Source: Spirochaetales bacterium (lineage in GTDB: Bacteria > Spirochaetota > Spirochaetia > SZUA-6 > DRHE01). Taken from it: a stretch of DNA of 7,112 bases. This document shows positions 1 to 5,253 of the stretch, in pieces. The notes beneath the pieces were generated by a model. The model was not told where the DNA came from. It made no database searches and was given only the letters and a program-made list of their open reading frames with translations. Position 1 is the first letter of the stretch, and each line of letters opens with the position of its first letter. The stretch is taken from NCBI GenBank assembly GCA_016930895.1, contig JAFGFV010000479.1, positions 1-7,112 of the forward strand, in the 5' to 3' direction. The position numbers and the translations under genes were made by a program.

Positions 1-741
1 ATAGACCCCGTCCGCCAGGTGCCCGATCTCCAGGCGCATGCGCCGCTCGGCGTACTGGTGGATCTCCTCCACGGTCTGGCGGGTCTTGGCCACCCCGTAC
101 TTGCCGATGAGCTCCAGGATCCTGCGCTCGGCCACCCGGCAGGAGGCGACCTGGGCCTTCATGTCTACCCACAGGGCGTCGGGCATGCGGGTGTTGATCC
201 GGATCATGTTCACCACGTCCTGGATCGGCTCCTCGTTGCGGTAGATCCTCACGGGCGGGATGCGGATCCCTTCGTGGAACAGCTCCGTGGCGCCGGGGGC
301 GTAGGAACCCGGCTCCAGCCCCCCCACGTCCCCATGGTGGGCCCGGTTGATGGCGATGAACTGCAGCTCCTCCTCGTAGAAAATCGGCTTCATGATGGTG
401 ATGTCCGGGAGGTGGGTGCCCCCCAGGTAGGGGTCGTTCAGCACGAACACGTCCCCCGGGTGGATGTCCTCGCGGAACTCCCGGGAGACCGCCTTGACCG
501 CTTCCATGGCCGAGGCGGTGTGGGACGGGACCCCGTCGATCTGGGCCACGATGCGGTTGTCCCAGTCGCAGATGGCGCAGGAGAAGTCATGGACCTCCGC
601 GAAGATGGGCGAGATCGAGGTGTTGATCATGGTGATGCCCATCTCCTGGTTGATGGTCAGCAGGCGATTGTAGATCACCGACAGGGTGATGGGGTCCTGC
701 GCCCCCTCGAACTCCTTCTTGCGGCTTTGGGCAGCGCTCAC
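1..741 (-). CDS. Hydantoinase B / oxoprolinase-family subunit (HyuB-like), N-terminal part, cut by window edge
   Basis: This is the first 247 codons of a HyuB-type subunit, read on the minus strand and open to the window edge. Family members usually run to about 500-600 residues, so more than half is missing. In this family the B subunit works with a HyuA-type ATPase subunit in the cytoplasm, in ATP-dependent opening of lactams or cyclic amides, or in ketone carboxylation. Visible family signatures are NDPYLGGTHLPD (residues 102-113), NRAHHGDVGG (132-141) and GSYAPGATELFHEGIRIPP (145-163). Their His/Asp residues are candidate metal ligands or catalytic groups. The GTG start (739-741) overlaps the stop of the A-subunit gene as GTGA. 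It is preceded by a near-perfect Shine-Dalgarno, GGAGGTGA (complement of 746-753), so translational coupling and fixed stoichiometry are likely. Family assignment is firm. Substrate and reaction type (hydrolase or carboxylase) are not determined. Confidence 0.93.
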   Translation of the reverse strand, partial: MSAAQSRKKEFEGAQDPITLSVIYNRLLTINQEMGITMINTSISPIFAEVHDFSCAICDWDNRIVAQIDGVPSHTASAMEAVKAVSREFREDIHPGDVFVLNDPYLGGTHLPDITIMKPIFYEEELQFIAINRAHHGDVGGLEPGSYAPGATELFHEGIRIPPVRIYRNEEPIQDVVNMIRINTRMPDALWVDMKAQVASCRVAERRILELIGKYGVAKTRQTVEEIHQYAERRMRLEIGHLADGVY

Positions 742-2861
742 GCCTTCACCTCCATCATCTCCATCACGATGTTCCCGTAGCGGTCCACGTGCATCGACCA
801 TCCCGGGTGCACGATCACCGTGGTGATCCGCTCCTCCACCACCGCGGGTCCCTCGGCGTGCATTCCGGGGCGCAGGGCCTGGCGGTCATAGACCGGGGTC
901 TCCCGAAAATCCCCGTACTGCTCGAAGTACACCGGCCGGCTCGCCTTGAGGGCCCCGCGGATGTCCGCTCCCGCCTGCTCGTCCCCCTGGGCCTCGAGAG
1001 TCGCCTTGTCCACGGCCCCCACCGCGGTGATGCGCAGGTTCATGATCTCCAGGGGGTTCTCCGGCGTCGAGTAGGTGTACAGCCGCTCGTGGGCCGCGTG
1101 GAAGGCCGCCGCGATCTCCTGGAGGTGCCGCTCCTCGATGCTGCAGCCGTGCGGGGAGTCTTCGACCCTGTCTGCAGGAATCTCGATCGTCACCTCGTGG
1201 TGCTGCCCCACGTAGCGCACGTCCAGGTACCGCAGCAGGGTGGCCCGCTCCCGCTCCACCCCTTCCTGCAGGAGCTCCTTGAGGGACTGCGCCTCCACCT
1301 GCCGGATGACCTCGTTGAACTCGTCCAGGTCGATCCCAGGCCCGCTGGGCCCGATGAAGGCGTTGTACGAACGCACGTTGTCCAGGCGGATGTCGGTTTC
1401 GAGCATGCCGAGCGCGCAGAACACCGACGCGGCCCGCGGGACGAGCACGGTTCGGCTGCCGACCTCTTCCGCGATCTTGCAGGCGTGGATCGAGCATGCC
1501 CCTCCGGCGCTGACCAGGGCGTACTCCCGCGGGTCGTGGCCCCGCTGCACCGAGACCACCTTGGTGGCGTCGGCCATGTTCTGGTTGATGATCTGGAAGA
1601 CCCCGGCGGCCGCCTCGGCCTCGCTCATGCCCAGGGGCTGGGCGATCTCCCGCCGCAAGGCCGCGGCGGCGGCGGCGGCGTCGACCTTCATCTCTCCGCC
1701 CAGGAAGTAATCAGGGTTCAGGTAGCCGAGGCACAGGTTGGCATCCGTGACGGTGGGCTTCGTGCCCCCGAGGGCATAGCACACCGGTCCGGGGTCCGAC
1801 CCAGCGGAAGCCGGTCCGACCTTGAGCATGCCGCCCTTGTCCATCCAGGCGATCGAGCCGCCCCCGGCCCCGATGGTGTTGATGTCGATCATGGGTTTGG
1901 CCACCCGGTAGCCGGCGATCTCCCCCTCGGTCGACAGGGTCACCTTGGCGTTGTTGATCAGGGTGACGTCGAAGGAGGTGCCGCCCATGTCCATCAGGAT
2001 CAGGTTCCTGCGGTCCAGGAGCCCCGCAAAGAACACCGCCCCCACCGCCCCGGCCGCCGGCCCGGAGAGCAGGGTGGCCGAGGCGTGGCGGATCGCGGTC
2101 TCGGCGGTCATGACCCCGCCGTTGGAAGCGGTCACGTAGAAGGCCCGCCCCAGCCCGTCGGCTTTGAGGCGGCGTTCCAGGGTGGACAGGTACACCGTCA
2201 GCTTGGGTCCGACGTAGGCGTTGGCGACCGTGGTGGAGGAGCGCTCGTATTCCCGGATCTGGGGCAGGACCTCGGACGAAATGGAGACAAAGGCTTCGGG
2301 CAGCTCCCGGGCCACGATCTCCCGGATGGCTCGCTCGTGGACGGGGTTCAGGAAGGAGAACAGGGTGCACACCGCCACCGCCTGGACCCCCTCCCTGCGG
2401 AACAGGGCGCAGGCCTCTTCCACATCCTCGGGCACCAGGGGCTCCAGCACCGCCCCCGTGGAGTCGATGCGCTCCCGCACCCCGACCCGCAGGTACCGGG
2501 GAACCAGGGGCTCGGGCACCGGGAGGTACAGGTCCCAGATGTTCTCCTTGTGAGCCCGGCGCATCTCCAGGGTATCCCGGAACCCCCGGGTCAGGATGAG
2601 CCCGGTCAGCGCCCCGGTTCCGGTCAGCAGGGTGTTGGTGGCCACGGTGGTGCCGTGGGCAAAGAAATCCAGCTCCGGCAGGAACTCCTCCAGGTCCTTC
2701 CCGAAGGCCGCCGCGGCCTTGCGCACCACGTTGTACAGGCCAATGGAGGGGTCCTTGGGCGTTGACAGCTCCTTGAAGGTGTGGATCGTGCCCTGCCCGT
2801 CGATGACCACGCAGTCGGTGAAGGTACCGCCCGTGTCGACACCCACTCTAAAAAGACCCAT
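738..2861 (-). CDS. Hydantoinase A / oxoprolinase / acetone carboxylase beta-type ATPase subunit (HyuA-like), complete
   Basis: A complete 707-residue HyuA-family protein, normal length for the family (about 680-720). These subunits have an actin/Hsp70-type ATP fold and phosphorylate the substrate carbonyl to allow ring opening or carboxylation with the B subunit. Visible motifs are the N-terminal phosphate loop VGVDTGGTFTD (residues 6-16), HGTTVATNTLL (69-79), GFRD (93-96), SGPAAGA (266-272), the second phosphate motif MDMGGTSFDV (290-299), GAGGGSI (331-337), SDPGPVCYALGG (355-366), YALVSAGGACSIHA (447-460) and, near the C-terminus, LDVRYVGQHHEVTI (546-559). The ATG start is supported by GGAGG five bases upstream and by the phosphate loop lying right at the N-terminus. 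A run of seven alanines (395-401) is encoded by a GCC-rich repeat. It lies 114 bp downstream of the GntR gene on the same strand and overlaps the B-subunit gene by 4 bp. Known members act on N-methylhydantoin, 5-oxoproline, caprolactam, acetone or acetophenone. No residue seen here decides among them. Confidence 0.95.
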   Translation of the reverse strand: MGLFRVGVDTGGTFTDCVVIDGQGTIHTFKELSTPKDPSIGLYNVVRKAAAAFGKDLEEFLPELDFFAHGTTVATNTLLTGTGALTGLILTRGFRDTLEMRRAHKENIWDLYLPVPEPLVPRYLRVGVRERIDSTGAVLEPLVPEDVEEACALFRREGVQAVAVCTLFSFLNPVHERAIREIVARELPEAFVSISSEVLPQIREYERSSTTVANAYVGPKLTVYLSTLERRLKADGLGRAFYVTASNGGVMTAETAIRHASATLLSGPAAGAVGAVFFAGLLDRRNLILMDMGGTSFDVTLINNAKVTLSTEGEIAGYRVAKPMIDINTIGAGGGSIAWMDKGGMLKVGPASAGSDPGPVCYALGGTKPTVTDANLCLGYLNPDYFLGGEMKVDAAAAAAALRREIAQPLGMSEAEAAAGVFQIINQNMADATKVVSVQRGHDPREYALVSAGGACSIHACKIAEEVGSRTVLVPRAASVFCALGMLETDIRLDNVRSYNAFIGPSGPGIDLDEFNEVIRQVEAQSLKELLQEGVERERATLLRYLDVRYVGQHHEVTIEIPADRVEDSPHGCSIEERHLQEIAAAFHAAHERLYTYSTPENPLEIMNLRITAVGAVDKATLEAQGDEQAGADIRGALKASRPVYFEQYGDFRETPVYDRQALRPGMHAEGPAVVEERITTVIVHPGWSMHVDRYGNIVMEMMEVKA

Positions 2862-2943
2862 GCGCTCCTCCGTACTCAGTGCTTCGATGACGTGCGCCGG
2901 GCTCCGCAGCCGTTGGACGCACAGGGGTGGCGACGCTACCGGG

Positions 2944-2968
2944 CACGGGGATCCCCCCGCCGCCCGTG
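2944..2968 (-). repeat. Stem-loop potential between gntR stop and hyuA
   Basis: CACGGG (2944-2949) and CCCGTG (2963-2968) can pair around a 13-base loop, and a competing palindrome GGGGATCCCC occupies 2947-2956. It begins about 8 nt after the regulator's stop codon. There is no T-tract, so it is not a classical terminator. It may tune mRNA stability or the relative expression of the regulator and the enzyme genes. The rest of the 114-bp gap holds only the hyuA Shine-Dalgarno; no second promoter was recognised. Confidence 0.35.
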
Positions 2969-2975
2969 GCTGCGC

Positions 2976-3704
2976 CTATTCGTCGAACAACTCCGCTCGT
3001 ACGATCAGCAGGTGGCGGCGCATGGCGTCCCTGGCTTCCTCCGCCTTGCCCTCGCAAATCGCCGCCACGATGCTGCCATGCTCCTCGGCGTACCGGGCAA
3101 GGCTCCCCGGGGTTTGGATCCCTTTCAGCTTCAGGGCTCTCCAGTGGGCCTCTTTCATCATCAGGTTGACCCCGGAGAACACCATGAACAAAACGCTGTT
3201 GTGGGCGCAGGTCCCGATCATCATGTGCAGCTTTCGGTCCTCTTCCATGTAGGACTCCGCCAGGGCGGGGTCCCTCTCGCACCGGGCCCCCAGCTCGCGC
3301 AGCCGCTCGACCTGCGTGGCGAGCTCGCGCCGTTCCTCCGCGCTGGCCCGGGCGGCCGCCAGCGCCGCCAGGCTGGGCTCCAGCTCGAGCCGAGACTCGA
3401 AGATCTCGTAGGGCTCGTGGTCCTTGAGCAGCTGCTTGAGGAGCTCGCTGTCCAGGGACACGCCGGTTGCGTCGACCTTGATGATGTTGCCCTGACCGCT
3501 CTTGCTCTCCACCAGCCCGAGAAGCTCCAGGGCGCTCAGGGCCTCCCGGATGCTGGCCCGGCTGGTTCCAAACTGCTGGGCCAGCACCCGTTCCGGCGGG
3601 AGCTTGTCTCCGATCTTGAGCGTGCCGTCGGCGATGCTCTTGCGGATCTGGGTCACGATCTGCATGTAGAATCTCTGAGGGCGGACCTGTTCAAACACGA
3701 TCAC
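2976..3704 (-). CDS. GntR-family transcriptional regulator, FadR/FCD subfamily
   Basis: A 242-residue FCD-type GntR regulator. The N-terminal winged helix-turn-helix (about residues 7-78) carries the classic GntR run GDKLPPERVLAQQFGTSRAS (32-51), continuing IREALSALELLGLVE (52-66). The all-helical FCD effector domain (about 97-236) keeps D156 and H160 (DRKLH), H209 (EEHGSI) and H231 (MRRHL), the usual Asp/His metal-binding set that helps bind carboxylate ligands. The GTG start (3702-3704) is preceded by AAAGG six bases upstream. Starting later, at the first internal ATG (codon 14), would cut into the DNA-binding domain. The stop is TAG at 2976-2978. FCD regulators typically repress neighbouring catabolic genes and release DNA when a small organic acid binds. 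Its place as first gene of the hyu-type unit, facing the oxidoreductase unit across a symmetric control region, makes it the obvious local regulator. The effector is unknown. Confidence 0.95.
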   Translation of the reverse strand: MIVFEQVRPQRFYMQIVTQIRKSIADGTLKIGDKLPPERVLAQQFGTSRASIREALSALELLGLVESKSGQGNIIKVDATGVSLDSELLKQLLKDHEPYEIFESRLELEPSLAALAAARASAEERRELATQVERLRELGARCERDPALAESYMEEDRKLHMMIGTCAHNSVLFMVFSGVNLMMKEAHWRALKLKGIQTPGSLARYAEEHGSIVAAICEGKAEEARDAMRRHLLIVRAELFDE

Positions 3705-3708
3705 TTAC

Positions 3709-3731
3709 TGCCTTTGGTCTGGTGGCCTGAC
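3709..3731 (-). promoter_or_regulatory. Putative operator copy 1 (gntR side)
   Basis: On the minus strand this reads GTCAGGCCACCAGACCA (complement of 3715-3731), followed by AAGGCA. The 17-bp core is identical at 14 positions to the copy on the other side of the divergent region. It starts 16 nt after the -10 box, so it lies about +10 to +26 in the transcript, and it overlaps the Shine-Dalgarno of the regulator gene. It contains the inverted arms TGGTC/GACCA (3715-3719 and 3729-3733, 9-bp spacer). Binding by the FCD GntR protein is inferred. Confidence 0.55.
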
Positions 3732-3742
3732 CACCATGGTGG
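3731..3742. repeat. 12-bp perfect palindrome CCACCATGGTGG at the inferred gntR transcription start
   Basis: A self-complementary 12-mer that covers the inferred +1 of the minus-strand promoter and abuts operator copy 1. Together with TGGTGG at 3720-3725 it also forms an inverted repeat TGGTGG/CCACCA with a 5-bp spacer, and TGGTGGC occurs as a direct repeat at 3720-3726 and 3737-3743 (17-bp period). Likely part of an autoregulatory site; no equivalent palindrome is present on the plus-strand side. Confidence 0.5.
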
Positions 3743-3747
3743 CTGGT

Positions 3748-3776
3748 AGTGTAGCGGACTTCCAGAGATCCGTCAA
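3748..3776 (-). promoter_or_regulatory. Sigma-70-type promoter for the gntR-hyuA-hyuB unit
   Basis: On the minus strand, TTGACG (complement of 3771-3776) and TACACT (complement of 3748-3753) are separated by exactly 17 bp, a strong match to -35/-10 consensus. The inferred start of transcription is near 3740-3741, giving a leader of about 37 nt before the GTG of the regulator gene. No equally good promoter was seen in the 114-bp gap ahead of hyuA, so the three genes are probably one transcript. Inferred from sequence only. Confidence 0.7.
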
Positions 3777-3789
3777 GCCTCGGATGCTC

Positions 3790-3808
3790 CCGCCCGAGCA
3801 GCGGGCGG
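3790..3808. repeat. GC-rich palindrome midway between the divergent promoters
   Basis: CCGCCCG (3790-3796) and CGGGCGG (3802-3808) are perfect inverted arms around a 5-base spacer. The centre, 3799, is also the midpoint of the two -35 boxes and of the two putative operators. No T-run follows on either strand, so it is not a terminator. It could be a further protein-binding site or a structural element insulating the two promoters. Confidence 0.5.
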
Positions 3809-3822
3809 ATGGACCAGCGTTG

Positions 3823-3851
3823 TTGACAGATGCACGGTTGTCCAATATCAT
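3823..3851 (+). promoter_or_regulatory. Sigma-70-type promoter for the acyl-CoA synthetase-iorA unit
   Basis: A perfect -35 box TTGACA (3823-3828) and a -10 box TATCAT (3846-3851, one mismatch to TATAAT) are separated by 17 bp. Transcription would start near 3858-3859, leaving a leader of about 48 nt before the TTG start codon. Such a strong core promoter is likely held in check by a repressor; a repeated putative operator lies just downstream. Confidence 0.75.
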
Positions 3852-3866
3852 GCAAGAGGTAAAGCT

Positions 3867-3890
3867 GTCAGGCCAATAGTCCATTTGGCA
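3867..3890 (+). promoter_or_regulatory. Putative operator copy 2 (acyl-CoA synthetase side)
   Basis: Reads GTCAGGCCAATAGTCCA (3867-3883), followed by TTTGGCA. The first nine bases match copy 1 exactly, and GGCA recurs after the core with a one-base offset. It begins 15 nt after the -10 box, nearly the same placement as copy 1 has relative to its promoter. It also holds a small inverted repeat, GCCAA (3872-3876) and TTGGC (3885-3889). A repressor bound here would block early elongation or promoter clearance. Confidence 0.55.
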
Positions 3891-3895
3891 TTTCT

Positions 3896-3909
3896 GGAGG
3901 ATACTCTTG
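3896..3909 (+). promoter_or_regulatory. Shine-Dalgarno deciding the TTG start of the acyl-CoA synthetase alpha gene
   Basis: GGAGG (3896-3900) lies six bases before TTG (3907-3909). No ATG or GTG with comparable spacing exists upstream in frame, and the protein from TTG begins with the usual family N-terminus (short lead, then RSVAVVGAS). The rare TTG codon may lower translation relative to the next gene, which has an ATG and its own AAGGAG. Confidence 0.75.
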
Positions 3910-5253
3910 AAGCCGCTTGAGTCAGTGTTCAACGCGCGTTCGGTCGCGGTCGTGGGGGCCTCGGCCAATCCGGAGAAGACGGGCCACGTGATCCTGAAGA
4001 ACATCATCGACGGCGGGTTCGCCGGCAGGATCTACCCGGTCAACCCGGGCGCCGAAGAGATCCTGGGACTGCCCTGCCATCCCTCCCTGGAGGCAATCGA
4101 GGGCCCGGTGGACCTGGCCGTGATCGTCGTGCCTGCCAAGTTCGTACCCGACGTGATGCTCGAGGCCGGCAGAAAGAAGGTCCCCGGAGCCGTGGTGATC
4201 TCGGGAGGCTTCGGCGAAACCGGCAACCAGGAGCTGGAGACGAGGGTCCTCGAGGCTGCGCGTCAGTACGGGATCCGAGTGATCGGCCCGAACTGTCAGG
4301 GCTTCAACTACACGCCCAACCGCCTGTGCGCCTCCTGGCCGCTGGTGACCCGCGGCGGACCAATCGCGGTCATCTCCCAGAGCGGGACCGTGGGGGCGGC
4401 CATCGAGATGTGGGCCCAGGCCGCCGAGATCGGGATCTCGGGCTTCGTAGCCCTGGGCAACAAGGCGGACGTGAACGAGATCGACCTGATCGATCTCTTC
4501 GGGGAAGACCCGAACACCCGGGTGATCTCGCTGTACATCGAGGGGGTCAGGGACGGCCGCCGCTTCATGGAGAGCGTGAGGTCCGCCCGGCAAAGGAAGC
4601 CCATCGTCGTGCTGAAGCCGGGGACCACCGGCAAGGGTGCCAGGGCGGTGCAGTCGCACACCCGTTCGATCGCCGGACGGGACGAGATCTTCGAGGCCGT
4701 GAGCCGGCAGCTGGGGATGACGAGGGCGAGAAGCATCACCGAGCTGTTCGACTACTCCCTGGCGCTCGGATTCCTGAACAAGCCCAAGGGCAACCGGACG
4801 CTCATCGTTACCTCGAGTGGAGGCAGCGGGATCCTCGCCACCGACGCGGCAGAGCAGAGCGGCATCGAGGTGGTGGATCTGCCCTCCGGGCTGGCCGCGG
4901 AGCTCAAGGAGGCTCTGCCCCCCCAGTGCGTGGTGGCCAATCCCCTCGATCTGACGGGCGACGCGACGGCGGACCGCTACCGCACCGCCACGGAGATCGC
5001 CCTTCGCGATGACAGCATCGATTCGGTCCTCCTGATTTTCGGTGACCCCATTCCGGGCGCCTGCGAGGTGGTGAACGAGCTCAAGGCAAAGAGCGACAAG
5101 CAGATCATCGTCGCCTACCTGGGCGGCGGAGAGATCGAGGAGCAGGAGAAACTGAAGCTGCACCGGAGCGGGACACCCGTGTTCCCCACTCCGGAGAGGG
5201 CGGTGGCCGCCCTCAAGGTCCTGATCGAACAACCGGAAACAAGGAGTGCCTGA
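3907..5253 (+). CDS. ADP-forming acyl-CoA (acetyl-CoA) synthetase, alpha subunit
   Basis: A 448-residue stand-alone alpha subunit of an NDP-forming acyl-CoA synthetase: acyl-CoA + ADP + Pi to acid + CoA + ATP, or the reverse. Domains in order are a CoA-binding Rossmann domain opening with RSVAVVGASANPEKTGH (residues 11-27) and VIGPNCQGF (125-133), a succinyl-CoA-synthetase-like flavodoxin domain with ISQSGTVGA (156-164), and a second such domain from about 298 (LIVTSSGGSGILATDAAE). The phosphate-carrying histidine is H251 in SHTRSIAG; the family usually has SHTGSLAG, so the Gly-to-Arg change beside it is unusual. No ATP-grasp (beta) domain follows, so a separate beta subunit must be encoded outside the window. 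The TTG start is set by GGAGG (3896-3900) six bases upstream and by the family's normal N-terminus. The stop overlaps the next gene's ATG (TGATG). Pairing with an IorA-type gene suggests ATP recovery from an aryl- or branched-acyl-CoA. Family assignment is firm; the substrate is inferred. Confidence 0.93.
   Translation: MKPLESVFNARSVAVVGASANPEKTGHVILKNIIDGGFAGRIYPVNPGAEEILGLPCHPSLEAIEGPVDLAVIVVPAKFVPDVMLEAGRKKVPGAVVISGGFGETGNQELETRVLEAARQYGIRVIGPNCQGFNYTPNRLCASWPLVTRGGPIAVISQSGTVGAAIEMWAQAAEIGISGFVALGNKADVNEIDLIDLFGEDPNTRVISLYIEGVRDGRRFMESVRSARQRKPIVVLKPGTTGKGARAVQSHTRSIAGRDEIFEAVSRQLGMTRARSITELFDYSLALGFLNKPKGNRTLIVTSSGGSGILATDAAEQSGIEVVDLPSGLAAELKEALPPQCVVANPLDLTGDATADRYRTATEIALRDDSIDSVLLIFGDPIPGACEVVNELKAKSDKQIIVAYLGGGEIEEQEKLKLHRSGTPVFPTPERAVAALKVLIEQPETRSA

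Noticed and set aside
19..780. Plus-strand 253-codon frame antisense to the HyuB-like gene
   Set aside because: The minus-strand frame through the same stretch is continuous and carries clear HyuB motifs.
789..2765. Long plus-strand open frame (658 codons) antisense to the HyuA-like gene
   Set aside because: Its translation is rich in Gly, His, Asp and Val with no recognisable motif, and it mirrors the real gene's codon bias. It is a typical GC-rich antisense shadow.
2947..2956. GGGGATCCCC considered as a regulator-binding operator for hyuA
   Set aside because: It lies far from the hyuA start, has no promoter beside it, and shares no sequence with the repeated motif in the divergent region. 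A short GC palindrome is expected by chance at this base composition.
2781..3749. Plus-strand open frame of 322 codons across the hyuA start, the gap and the gntR gene
   Set aside because: It spans the antisense of two solid genes and has no family signature. The sense frames have ribosome sites and intact domains.
3790..3808. GC hairpin considered as an intrinsic terminator
   Set aside because: No T-run follows on either strand, and it lies upstream of both divergent promoters rather than after a gene.
3840..3878. Partial repeats (GTCCAATA at 3840-3847, GGCCAATA at 3871-3878) considered as paired activator sites
   Set aside because: The match is only six bases (CCAATA) and one copy overlaps the -10 box. 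The 17-bp repeat explains the second copy better.
3705..4007. Minus-strand 100-codon frame over the divergent control region
   Set aside because: It overlaps both promoters, the putative operators and the start of the synthetase gene, has no ribosome site worth naming, and shows no known domain.
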